This document shows positions 30,394 through 39,399 of a stretch of DNA of 64,000 nucleotides, piece after piece. Each line of letters starts with the position of its first letter. The stretch's first letter is position 1. Both the position numbers and the translations under genes were made by a program. Source of the DNA: Aphanomyces cochlioides (lineage: Eukaryota; Oomycota; Saprolegniomycetes; Saprolegniales; Verrucalvaceae); NCBI GenBank assembly GCA_019828595.1, contig JAHQRK010000013.1:899501-963500 (forward strand). The letters run 5' to 3'. The notes under the pieces are model-generated. The model searched no databases and was not told where the DNA came from. It saw nothing but the letters and a program-made list of their open reading frames with translations.

Positions 30394-31077
30394 TCAAAGT
30401 GTATTCAAATCAATTTTTTTCCCAAAATTATACCTCAATTCTTGATTAACAGAATCAACAAACAGAGCTTGGCCTTTGCTTGCAGTAGCTTTATTGTATG
30501 CCTTGATCATTTTGTCTTCATTAACTTCAGGAATGTTAAAATCCTTACAAACCATTTGAAGATCTCTTTTGCTATTTGCTTTTAAAATAAATACATATTC
30601 GCTATTCAATCTAATGGTTTTATATGTGTCAAAATATGAATGAGCTAAAAATATAGTGCTTAACAATTTATGTCTTCCACGGGTGAAATAATGCGTAAAT
30701 ATATTTTTTTGAAGCATTTTGTCATTTGAATAATCATCGATGATAACTAATTGTAATGAGCCATTATTTGGAATATCGTCAACAGAAGGAGGTGGTTCAT
30801 TTGGGTCATAAATCGTAATGAAGTCTTTTAATTTATCTTTTAAGTAATTATACAGACTTTGCTCAGGATTGCGAGCAATAATATGCAAATGGCTGTAAAT
30901 ATGAGGAGAGTGCTTGAGAATATGGAAAATTAGATTCGTCTTACCAGAATAGCTGGGTCCCAGCACGATAGCTCTGAAAAGGTTCTGAATTTTAAGATCT
31001 TTGTTTATACCATGAGACTTACTTTTATAAGCCTTAGGTAATTTTCCTCCCCAGTCCTCTATTTCATTGGAACTCAT
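30394..31077 (-). CDS. genome-packaging ATPase, FtsK/HerA (A32-like) family (227 aa)
   Basis: Walker A is GPSYSGKT (residues 40-47); Walker B is LVIIDD (110-115). Further family features are HIIARNPEQSLY and FTRGRHKLLSTIFLAHSYFD (sensor-like region). The enzyme pumps the element DNA into preformed capsids. Length matches Polinton and virophage packaging ATPases. It is divergent from the fibre gene with 68 bases between starts, in which TATA-like AT runs occur. Confidence 0.9.
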   Translation of the reverse strand: MSSNEIEDWGGKLPKAYKSKSHGINKDLKIQNLFRAIVLGPSYSGKTNLIFHILKHSPHIYSHLHIIARNPEQSLYNYLKDKLKDFITIYDPNEPPPSVDDIPNNGSLQLVIIDDYSNDKMLQKNIFTHYFTRGRHKLLSTIFLAHSYFDTYKTIRLNSEYVFILKANSKRDLQMVCKDFNIPEVNEDKMIKAYNKATASKGQALFVDSVNQELRYNFGKKIDLNTL

Positions 31078-31145
31078 TTATTAGAAAGCTAATATTATAT
31101 ATATTTTAGAATATATACTTATTTGTCTTCAACTCTATTAAAAAT

Positions 31146-33362
31146 ATGAGTGGAATCATAGCTAATACACCTACTATAAATAGTTCAACATACAATCCGT
31201 CAAATTACACAAGTGATGTTTATTTGAGAAAAAGTGATCCTAGAGTCTCATATATCAGTAATCTAACTGCTGGGCAAGCAAGTGCTAAAAAGGCATTAAT
31301 TTTAGATTCAGGGCTTTCAATAAGTGGAATCAACTCGATTGGTATGACTGGTATTTACACAAACACAAGCACTACCGATGCATCAAGCACTATTACAGGC
31401 TCGATGATTACTGCAGGTGGATTGGCGGTGTCCAAGAAAATTTATGCCGGTAGCGATATCAATATCATTAATGGAACCGCGCAAATCAATCTAAATAGTT
31501 CGTCAAATACTGCGGGAAGATCGACGTGCGCATTTATTAATGACCAAGGTACGTTCGAGATTGGTAGCCGTGGATCGACGAATTCACAGCTTCCTGGTCA
31601 GCTCTACATTTGGAATGGATCATTTCTGATGAGTATGACCACTGCAGGCAATACAGGTTTTCTAAGCACTTCGGATGCTACATCTTCGAGTGCAGGCGGC
31701 TCAATGACTATATATGGTGGGTGCGCTATTGCTAAGAAACTGTATGTAGGTAGTAATGCATCAGTAAGCGGATCTATACTTCAAGGAACGAGCACAGATA
31801 CATCAAGAGCAATATCTTGCTTAAACAATAATCTTGCTATTGCTGGCACTTCTTATATTACGCTTGGTCAATCAACCAACAATAATAATCAAGCTGAACT
31901 TTCCTTTTATTATGCTGGCAGCGGATCAACCAATAATAGATTTCAAATTGGATTTTACGGAGGTAGCAGATTACTCGAAGTAGCAGCTTCTGGTATAATC
32001 AATATCAATTCTAATATTGCTTCAACAACGCAGTCGAATGGTAGTTTGGTAATCGCTGGAGGAATGGGCGTATCAGGAGCTATCAATACTGGTGGAGCTA
32101 TCAATTCTGGCGCATCGATCTCAGCAACTACGGCTACGATTGGTTCTACTTCGAATACTGGCGGGACCCTTTCGATTACAAGCGTTGGATACCACTTGGC
32201 AATGTATTATAGTGCAACCGTTAATTCGACTATCAATACAAGTTCTGGAGGCGATATTGTGCTATCGAGTACGAATGGAGGAACAAGCACATATTATACG
32301 TTTGCTAATAATGGGCAGATTCAACTATCTGGTATCTCAGCGCGCAATAGTCATAAAATGGATCTCGGAACTAATACATCGAAAGACAATATCATTTGTC
32401 TTGCTCAGACCAATAACACAAGCCCATCCTACATGCTCGGCGTATCGAGCTTATCACTCAATTATACGTCTGGTGGCTTGCATACTTGGTTTTACAACAA
32501 CTCAACTACGCCGGCTATCACTGGTACTCAGCAGATGCAGCTGAGTACTGGTGGTAATCTCAATATTGCTAATGGTGGAGTTCATTGCTATGGTCTCAAT
32601 GCGGGTGATCTTAGCACCACAGGTCCAGGTATGCATATGCATTATTCGACTGGTTCGAGTGTTGGCATTCTACAATGCTTCGATTATTCATCGTCTCAAT
32701 ACAAAGATATCAACATTCAATCCTCACTCTTCTATAAGTCATCTAACGGTTTTTGGGGCGTGGGCACAAACAATCCTGGATGTCCTCTGGAAATCCTTGG
32801 TACTGGCTCACAATCAACTGGATCGGGCTTTACTTTCATTACGAGTAGTTCAGTTGGTCAGGCGACTGGATTTAGTAATAGAAACTTCTCTCTTAAGACG
32901 AGTGGTGGGATTATGGTTGCTTCTGGTGAAATTGATTGTCTTTCAGATCTGAGAACAAAATCAGATGTAATCGATCTATCTCAAGATCAATCCGAGCGAT
33001 TTGTCCGTAATATCACTCCTATCGAGTATAGCTATAAGGCAAATCCTGATAAACGCCATTATGGCTATGGTGCACAAGAACTCGTGAAACATGGTTTGAG
33101 TGTGTTAGTTGGCGCTACTGATTCGGATGAACCATTGCCCGAGGAAATTATTGAGTGTGTTAATGGTGATGTTATTCAGATTGGATCTGACAGCCGCCTT
33201 GTTGTCGATGTGATTAGTATTGTACCATTGCTGCATTCTGCTCTTAAACGTGCGCTTAAGAAAATTGATAATCTTACTCAAGTTGTTGGAAAGCAGCAGA
33301 TGCAGATGGAACAACTGACAACTAAACCTGTTCGACGCACAAAAAGCAGCGCTTTGCTGTAA
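31146..33362 (+). CDS. fibre-like protein with C-terminal peptidase S74 (intramolecular chaperone) domain (738 aa)
   Basis: The main body has spaced modules of the type GGLAVSKKIYAGS, GGCAIAKKLYVGS and GGMGVSGAINTGG, as in trimeric viral fibres. Residues ~597-700 are an S74 domain: SDLRTKSDV (S600, D601, K605), then ITPIEYSY and GYGAQELVKHGL. It ends in a coiled-coil-like helix (ALKRALKKIDNLTQVVGKQ). In phages such domains trimerise fibres and cleave themselves off. GC content and codon use are higher than in neighbouring genes, suggesting separate acquisition. Likely receptor-binding spike; target unknown. Confidence 0.85.
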   Translation: MSGIIANTPTINSSTYNPSNYTSDVYLRKSDPRVSYISNLTAGQASAKKALILDSGLSISGINSIGMTGIYTNTSTTDASSTITGSMITAGGLAVSKKIYAGSDINIINGTAQINLNSSSNTAGRSTCAFINDQGTFEIGSRGSTNSQLPGQLYIWNGSFLMSMTTAGNTGFLSTSDATSSSAGGSMTIYGGCAIAKKLYVGSNASVSGSILQGTSTDTSRAISCLNNNLAIAGTSYITLGQSTNNNNQAELSFYYAGSGSTNNRFQIGFYGGSRLLEVAASGIININSNIASTTQSNGSLVIAGGMGVSGAINTGGAINSGASISATTATIGSTSNTGGTLSITSVGYHLAMYYSATVNSTINTSSGGDIVLSSTNGGTSTYYTFANNGQIQLSGISARNSHKMDLGTNTSKDNIICLAQTNNTSPSYMLGVSSLSLNYTSGGLHTWFYNNSTTPAITGTQQMQLSTGGNLNIANGGVHCYGLNAGDLSTTGPGMHMHYSTGSSVGILQCFDYSSSQYKDINIQSSLFYKSSNGFWGVGTNNPGCPLEILGTGSQSTGSGFTFITSSSVGQATGFSNRNFSLKTSGGIMVASGEIDCLSDLRTKSDVIDLSQDQSERFVRNITPIEYSYKANPDKRHYGYGAQELVKHGLSVLVGATDSDEPLPEEIIECVNGDVIQIGSDSRLVVDVISIVPLLHSALKRALKKIDNLTQVVGKQQMQMEQLTTKPVRRTKSSALL

Positions 33363-33390
33363 TAGAGCGAAGTCTCTCGACCCTTAGTAA

Positions 33391-33428
33391 TAAAAAAAGC
33401 AATTCTAAGCTCGCTTAGTAGTTTTTTT
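33391..33428. terminator. possible bidirectional terminator between convergent genes
   Basis: An A-tract, the hairpin CTAAGC-TC-GCTTAG (33405-33418) and a T-tract lie between the converging fibre and capsid genes. Symmetry suits 3'-end formation for both; inferred from layout only. Confidence 0.35.
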
Positions 33429-33435
33429 GGTGTAT

Positions 33436-35193
33436 TTAAGTCCAATGATGAATTTCCCCAGTTAAACGGTCAACAGAAAGATCTCGTTCATACACAACTA
33501 AAATCAAGCAATTTGTTCCTTGGCAGCAAGCATTGACACCGCTTACGATAACTGATTGTGGAACGTCTGGGTTAGTAATACGAGAACAGTCGGCGACCAT
33601 AATACGCTGAATCGTTTGCCACTTTTGAAAATCAATCAAACCATTTGAAATTTCGTGGGTAAGACCACCATTAATTGCTCCAAGTTTCTTAAATTCGTCA
33701 TTCCAAGCTTCAAAGTCGTAATCCAATGTTTTACTAAATACGTTGTCATTTCCAACTTGAACTTGAAAGCTACGAATTGAACTACCTGCTTGACAAGTCC
33801 AAGGCGCACTATCAAATGGGCTTTGGAATTGTTCTACACCATTAGCCGACGAATTTGCAAAATGTCCGCTGCTTGTTTCGCTGTATGGTACCAAACAAAC
33901 ATATTTGATATTTTTCCAAGAACCAGATAATTGAAGATTGAATGTAGCATTTTGTTGAGCTGAAGAAAGAGCACCAGTGCCGGCTTTTCCTCGGAAATAT
34001 TGAGCATAACAATCAAGATATTTCACGTTCTTTACAGGCTGACTTACAATCGGTAACGGATTAGCAATATCATAGAATGGAATATTTAATCTGGCTGTTG
34101 TAAATGGAAGGTATTGCCCAGCTTGGGCTAGCGTTGTAATGTTATTCTGAAGGGGACCAAATGCTAAACGAACAGTCGTCGAAGCTGTATTACATCCAGC
34201 AAGAGCGTTTGCAGAATCAGCAGAGGCCAACATAACTGGAACGGTATTGCCGCTTGTCATAGTTGTAGAAGCTAACGTTAGCCCAGTAGTAGTAACTGCA
34301 ATATCGCAATAACCACTATTTACTTTAAGTCGTAATTTCAATTGAGGATTTCCGATAAGATCCAATTCTTTAAAAATTGGATGAAGATCAACAAGACGAA
34401 TTTTTAACATATGATGCCAAACACCAAGAACCGAGCCCGCCACTGGTGCAGTATTTACGACAAAAGCTCCTTTGCCGTTTTGAGCTGCAATGGTTGATGC
34501 TACAGAAGATCGTTGTGTAATCCAATTGTAGGCATTTACTCCACCCGTATAGTTTCCCGATGAGTCAATGTTTCCAGTAAGTTGTGGATTGCTGTAAATA
34601 CGAGAAATAAATCCATTATTTTCTTTCAACGATGCCTCAGTTGGTACAGTTCCCAAAGTAGCGGTGCAATTTGAGAAATTGTTTGTAAAACCATCGCCTG
34701 ATAACGAAGTCGTTGCTGAAGAAAAAGACATAGATTGCCAATCATCCACGCTCATAAAAGCGTCAGCACCGTGTTTATTAAGGTCAGAAATGCTCCATTC
34801 AGTCATTGCTCGAATGTTATTCCAGTAGAGTTTGAAATCCGATTCAGTAATGATAGTTTGTCCATTAAGTTCTACTGTCATTGAATCAATGATATTAAAT
34901 ACTCCAGCTTTTAAAGCAGTACAATAACGATTGATAGCACCGAATGTACCAGCGCCAGTATTTTTCATAGAGACAATATATGGTAGCGTAAGATAAGCAT
35001 CTTTTAAAGAAGCAAAGCCTTTAGCGCCTTGAAGACTTGTTGCAGCATCAATTGAAATAATACCAGATTGATAGCTACCTTGATTTACATCGGGGACTTG
35101 AACCATTCGTTTTCCTTTAGAAACGCTAATAGATGGTTCACCCTTTAAAGAGCTTTCATATAAAAATTGATCGGCTAATTGATACTCACTCAT
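33436..35193 (-). CDS. mcp: major capsid protein, double jelly-roll (585 aa)
   Basis: Builds the icosahedral shell. Recognisable family features are IIDSMTVELNGQTI near residue 100, WHHMLKIRLVDLHPIFKEL in the middle, and FEAWNDEFKKLGAINGGL with a C-terminal VYERDLSVDRLTGEIHHWT. Length is in the Polinton/PLV capsid range. It is divergent from the protease gene (54 bases between starts). The first ~17 codons survive in the relic copy at 56686. The call is by sequence pattern; a structure prediction should show two stacked jelly-rolls. Confidence 0.88.
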   Translation of the reverse strand: MSEYQLADQFLYESSLKGEPSISVSKGKRMVQVPDVNQGSYQSGIISIDAATSLQGAKGFASLKDAYLTLPYIVSMKNTGAGTFGAINRYCTALKAGVFNIIDSMTVELNGQTIITESDFKLYWNNIRAMTEWSISDLNKHGADAFMSVDDWQSMSFSSATTSLSGDGFTNNFSNCTATLGTVPTEASLKENNGFISRIYSNPQLTGNIDSSGNYTGGVNAYNWITQRSSVASTIAAQNGKGAFVVNTAPVAGSVLGVWHHMLKIRLVDLHPIFKELDLIGNPQLKLRLKVNSGYCDIAVTTTGLTLASTTMTSGNTVPVMLASADSANALAGCNTASTTVRLAFGPLQNNITTLAQAGQYLPFTTARLNIPFYDIANPLPIVSQPVKNVKYLDCYAQYFRGKAGTGALSSAQQNATFNLQLSGSWKNIKYVCLVPYSETSSGHFANSSANGVEQFQSPFDSAPWTCQAGSSIRSFQVQVGNDNVFSKTLDYDFEAWNDEFKKLGAINGGLTHEISNGLIDFQKWQTIQRIMVADCSRITNPDVPQSVIVSGVNACCQGTNCLILVVYERDLSVDRLTGEIHHWT

Positions 35194-35247
35194 TATATTT
35201 TATTAATTATATACAGCCACAGATAAGATTATTTTTTAAATTATTTA
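35194..35247. promoter_or_regulatory. divergent promoter region, capsid / protease
   Basis: 54 bp with AT-rich TATA-like runs on both strands (TATATTTTATTAATTATATA). The same block is conserved in the relic copy (56632-56685) between the same two starts, supporting a functional shared promoter. Confidence 0.45.
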
Positions 35248-35625
35248 ATGGACCTAATAAAAGGAATTACAAGCGATCATCAGTTAATTAAATTATCTAA
35301 TTTATTGGGTGTTGAAATAACAAATATTTACACTTTTGAAGAAATAAAAAAACAATTGCCCAAAAACGGAAATTATATTATTTTGTTAGAAAATGGTGGT
35401 GGAATTGGACATTGGACTGCGATTTATAAAAATGAATATTTTGATTCTATGGGCGAGCCACCGCCTTTGATTTTGGGAATAAAAAAATATAACAAAAAAC
35501 AATATCAATCAACGTATGCTGAATATTGCGGTATATGGTGTATGCTTTGGTTATATGCAAAACAGAATAATCGTATGGATTTATTTGATGGATTCCACAA
35601 TCTAAACAATTCCGATTTCGAATAA
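35248..35625 (+). CDS. adenain-type cysteine protease (125 aa)
   Basis: Maturation protease of the capsid. Catalytic set: H55 in GHWTAIY, D66 in YFDSMG, Gln around 85-87 (KKQYQ), and nucleophile C94 in AEYCGIWC. The order His-Asp-Gln-Cys and the small size match Polinton and adenovirus proteases (Ulp1-like fold). It would cut capsid precursors such as the pVI-like protein. A second intact copy lies at 56251-56631. Confidence 0.88.
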   Translation: MDLIKGITSDHQLIKLSNLLGVEITNIYTFEEIKKQLPKNGNYIILLENGGGIGHWTAIYKNEYFDSMGEPPPLILGIKKYNKKQYQSTYAEYCGIWCMLWLYAKQNNRMDLFDGFHNLNNSDFE

Positions 35626-35626
35626 T

Positions 35627-35935
35627 TTATTTTAATGCTTCAAGCTCAGATATTAATTTTGGGCAATTTTCTATCACATATTGATTATTTTTTAACCAAT
35701 CAATATAAATTGGATCAATTTCTTTAATTTTGTTCAGAGCTAGATTTCTATGTTTACCCCATCGCATTTTGTATGATAGATCAGCATCTTTTAATTTTTC
35801 GGTTAAATATGTTTTAATTTCTGGTTTGTTTGACAATAACATTTCCTGATTTATTAACCATTTACAGTAATTTTGATCAATCTCAAAAACTTCTTGAATA
35901 GTCTTAGCTTTGTATTTTCCGAAATTTAATTCCAT
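35627..35935 (-). CDS. small protein with two ExoX-C-like repeats (102 aa)
   Basis: Two similar halves: NFGKYKAKTIQEVFEIDQNYCKWL and RWGKHRNLALNKIKEIDPIYIDWL. This FGK.+G.t...i...d..Yl.Wl pattern is the ExoX-like C-terminal (DUF3820-like) domain, seen at the ends of exonucleases and in many viruses; its biochemical role is not clear to me. It converges on the protease with one base between the stops. An almost identical copy is at 55941-56249. Confidence 0.65.
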   Translation of the reverse strand: MELNFGKYKAKTIQEVFEIDQNYCKWLINQEMLLSNKPEIKTYLTEKLKDADLSYKMRWGKHRNLALNKIKEIDPIYIDWLKNNQYVIENCPKLISELEALK

Positions 35936-36275
35936 TATTTTTAATATATTCTATAGGTGATAGGTATTTTTAAAATTAATTAAATATTGAATTTTTGAAT
36001 TGGTCAAGTTTGGATGTTCAATTTTTGTGAGTAAATGTTGGACTGTCTGTTATGTTCATCAGGTTTTTGTCGGGAAAACGGCATATTTTTCCAATAATAA
36101 ATCAAGTCAGCTCCGATTAACCAAATATATAATGACTGACATTGAGTTATTTTCAATCAAATGGACATATAAAAACACGTCTTTTATTGACATTGAGTTA
36201 AATTCAAACAAATGATGGACAAAAAATATGGTTATTTCATTGACTATGAGTTAAACTGAAACAGATGTAAACATA

Positions 36276-36485
36276 CTAATATCCAAACTCGCTTTTAAAT
36301 ATTTTATTACAGTTAATTATTTCTGCTTTACTCATTCTTTTAAAATACGTAGTAGCCCAATCGTTATACAATTTATAGATTTTATTAAATCCATAGAATC
36401 CTTCATAATCTTTATCTCCGTATGGACTTGTAATTACAATATAAGCATCATCGTTTGTTTTATAAATCTCTACGTGGTCAAACAT
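36276..36485 (-). CDS. small hypothetical protein (69 aa)
   Basis: MFDHVEIYKTNDDAYIVITSPYGD, then an aromatic-rich tail (GFNKIYKLYNDWATTYFKRM). Composition and AT content match the element. Not recognised. Between 35936 and 36275 I see no gene. Confidence 0.45.
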   Translation of the reverse strand: MFDHVEIYKTNDDAYIVITSPYGDKDYEGFYGFNKIYKLYNDWATTYFKRMSKAEIINCNKIFKSEFGY

Positions 36486-37046
36486 TTCATGGTTTTCGTA
36501 ATTATTACATAAATATGTTCTATATCTTGCTTTAAATTTTACAATAATTAAAATAGGTGCAATTGTTATTGTCCCGTTTTGAATAAATATAAAATAATTA
36601 TAAAATTGTGTGATGTTTTATAATGGAAGTTGGAAATCAAATTTTAATATATTTGTACCAAATGCTGATCAACATAGTTGAGATATTGGAGTGCGGTAAC
36701 TTCGCCCGTCCAAAATGGGGGACACGGTGATGAAAATTGAAGCAAACTGTTTTTTCACGTTTCTCATTTTTTTTCGAAAACAAATAACTTAAAATGAACA
36801 TATTGTGATATACATTGTATCATAGTCCAAAAACCTAAAGAAGAGTTAGTACTACTATGTAGTAGTACTTACTGTTAACACCCAAGGAAATCTAAATAAT
36901 TGAAAAGAACATTTGTTGGAATACGAAGATCGCACACATTTTTTCATTATGAGATTTTGACAGCCATTCGCTGATTTCGTTGCATATGATTGGTTGATAA
37001 TATTCAACGAGATAAGCAATTATTGGGTAATATCGTCACTTTCAAA
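36486..37046. other. non-coding stretch before the cargo gene
   Basis: No gene. A 22-bp inverted repeat (36848-36869, arms AGTACTACTA) is present. This is where composition changes from the AT-rich viral part to the host-like cargo part, so it may contain the left joint and the promoter of the cargo gene. Confidence 0.4.
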
Positions 37047-38721
37047 ATGGACGGCAGCCAGAACCTAGCACAAAGTCCCGTCCCAGCTCCTGCCCCGCAG
37101 ATGAACGTGGCCGGCGAAGCGCAAGGTGTGCAGGACGTGACTATCGGCTTGCCAACTGCTTTCGAGAATCTCGCGGAAGAATACTATGTGAGAAAAGCGT
37201 ACTCATCGTATTATGATCGTGTACTTGAACTTCTACAGACATACAAGTACATCTCAGTGACGGGAACACCAGGTTTGAACTTGTATACGATTAAAAGATG
37301 GATAACAGACGCGTGTGTTTTGTGTAGGCATTGGCAAATCGATCTTTTATGACTACTTCTTTTCTCGATACCGAAATGAACATCCTGAGGTCACTTTTGT
37401 TACTGCGTCTTTCAACAAGGATCGAGGGTTGATGGAGTGTGTCGTGTTTAGCCCTGATGGTTCAAGTATGATTTGGGATAACACTGATTTCCCAAACATT
37501 GGAAAACGTATTCCAAATGCGATTTATCTCTACGATGGACCACCATTTGTGCCCCCTGCTCGTTCGAAAATGGTAACTTTCACAAGTCCCAATTTTGGTT
37601 GGCTCGAGTCGATGCGGAAGAACGCAGCTCATTGCGAGCTGTATATGCCTGTTTGGGAATTGAGCGAGTTGGGTGACGCCGTCAAAGTGTTGAATTTGGA
37701 GATATCAGACGAAGAACTGGCCGAGAGATATAAACAGTTTGGTGGTGTCCCGCGCTATTGTCTGGCAAAATCAGCCAGATACTATCGAAAGGGATTGATC
37801 GACATGCAACAAGCGATTGAGAAGATTAAAACGTTCGAGGATGTTCAAGCGTGCTTTGAAATGTCTGTGCCGTTAAATCTTGTAGTTCATCGACTGCTGC
37901 ATTACATTCCTGAAGAGGATCCAACATTTGCAACACTCGAGTTTGGTTCGGATTGGATTGGAATACGGGTTTACAACCAACTCGCCGTTAAACTTAGCAA
38001 AGAGCGAGCAAAGTTGATGAAGTGGCTTGACGGTGCAGGAAAGGCGTCTACGTTTAATGGGTGGTTGTTTGAAAATCTCGTGCATGAAAAATTTCTTGAA
38101 GGTGATACATTCAAGTACGCACAACTTGACGAACCAAAGCAAGAGAAATCGCTGACGATCAATAAGACCATGGGGCATTATGAGCGGTTTGCAACAAACT
38201 TTACTTTGGAAATGGTCTTTCAGAATGTGTATCAAATCCCGATATCTCAAACATTCAAGTCCATTGACTCATTTATCCATTTGGATCATACGTTGCTGTT
38301 GTTTCAAATTACAAAATCAATGAACCATCCAGTCGATTGTGCAGGATTAGTGGAATTGTTTGCAAAGTTGGAGCTTGTTGACAAGATCAAACAAAACCCA
38401 CGCTTTGCTCAACTGATATTTGTTGTGCCTCAAGGAATGGGCGGCTCGTACAAGAATCAACAGTTGATCTCTCAAAATTTGCGTTTGGAAGATTTGATGG
38501 GAGCCGGCGTGAGATGTATTCCAAATATTGGGCCAGTCCTGCAAAAGAAGTTGCACGCCAAGAAAATTTTTACTTGTTCAGATTTGATGGCTCATGCTGA
38601 GGATCCGGAGGTGAAAAAAGAGTTTGCGCTTCTGACCAAGCACATCGATCGACTGAAGCAGGTGTGCGACTTGTCATATTTGAATATGATTCCACAATAT
38701 GTGCTTGAGATTGAAGTCTAA
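37047..38721 (+). CDS. Crinkler/RHS-type P-loop NTPase with REase-like and HhH regions (539 aa, one intron); Polinton cargo
   Basis: Two exons, 37047-37272 and 37328-38721, separated by a 55-bp GT-AG intron; splicing completes the Walker A loop (G73...G78-K79-S80). After the NTPase region (DYFFSRYRNEHP, IYLYDGPPF, SPN) and a winged-helix-like part (GGVPRYCLAKS), a PD-(D/E)XK-like nuclease core is visible: D389 in SIDSF and QITK (402-405). A C-terminal helix-hairpin-helix (CIPNIGPVLQKKLHAKKIFTCSDL) follows. This architecture is known from oomycete Crinkler-related and trypanosome RHS proteins. There is no LFLAK-type or signal header at the N-terminus; the start is a Pro/Ala-rich tail. It lies wholly inside the element, 392 bp from the right repeat, and is GC-richer than viral genes. 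Likely a host gene carried as cargo. Confidence 0.82.
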
Positions 38722-38940
38722 GGATTGATCAATATATATATATGTTTCTGCTGGCGCTCAAAAGTCTACACCCTTGCGATCCTACCTCTGTCATTTGACG
38801 TACGACGGCTACAGTACTTGCGAATACCAGGGCGTGAGTGAATACAAAAAAAAATGTTCGTATTCATATTAAAATAAACGTAATAAAGTGTATTTCAAGT
38901 ATTGCGCATTTCAGTTATTTGGCAATTTTACCCGATCGAT

Positions 38941-39113
38941 TTATACAAAAAATTCTTTCGCTAATGATTTAATATTATAATCTTCAACAAATTTATTCCT
39001 ATTATCAACAATTAATTTATCAGGACGATCAAGTGTTTCTGGAGCGCTAAATGACCCCCAATGTTTTTGCGTAAATTATTGGGTAATTTGTTAACAGTAA
39101 ATCTGAATATCGC
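38941..39113 (-). pseudogene. remnant reading frame near the right repeat
   Basis: Read on the minus strand, a frame with protein-like content (LDRPDKLIVDNRNKFVEDYN, ending in LAKEFFV and a stop at 38941) follows a shifted upstream piece. It may be the leftover of a viral gene disrupted when the cargo arrived. 38722-38940 holds only AT-rich spacer. Not recognised. Confidence 0.35.
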
Positions 39114-39393
39114 ATTATATTATAAATAATTATTGTTCAAGATCAAATGAATTTTAAAATTTTCTGTATGAAGGTCAAGATTATGCTGGTGATGCAAAAT
39201 GCTTTGAGTGGTGATCATTTTGCCTTTGGACACTTCCACAAGTGTTAATTGTGTTTTTTGCTCGAGGGTGTCTCTAGCGTATGGTTGTGGAAATGGGTGA
39301 GAATCCATTCTTAGCTAATGGATGATGCCTTACTAATGCTTCTCGTCATGAGAATTTTGAAGTGGCCACGATATACCTTTAACAGCTATTACT
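39114..39393. repeat. Polinton right terminal inverted repeat (280 bp)
   Basis: Inverted copy of 22162-22441 with one mismatch; ends ...GCTATTACT directly before the duplication CACAAG. Confidence 0.95.
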
Positions 39394-39399
39394 CACAAG
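39394..39399 (+). repeat. 6-bp target-site duplication, right copy
   Basis: CACAAG, identical to 22156-22161. Confidence 0.93.

Larger units (their letters stand above)
22162..39393 (+). mobile_element. full-length Polinton/Maverick (endogenous virus-like element), 17,232 bp
   Basis: Delimited by 280-bp terminal inverted repeats beginning AGTAATAGC and by a 6-bp target duplication. It carries protein-primed PolB, rve integrase with chromodomain, double-jelly-roll capsid protein, penton-type protein, packaging ATPase and adenain-type protease. This is the defining Polinton gene set and is compatible with a virion-forming life cycle. All these frames are intact and the two terminal repeats differ at one base, so the insertion is recent. 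Extra genes are a fibre-like S74 protein and a spliced Crinkler/RHS-type gene near the right end. Base composition is AT-rich against the host sequence, except in the fibre gene and the cargo gene. Confidence 0.96.
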
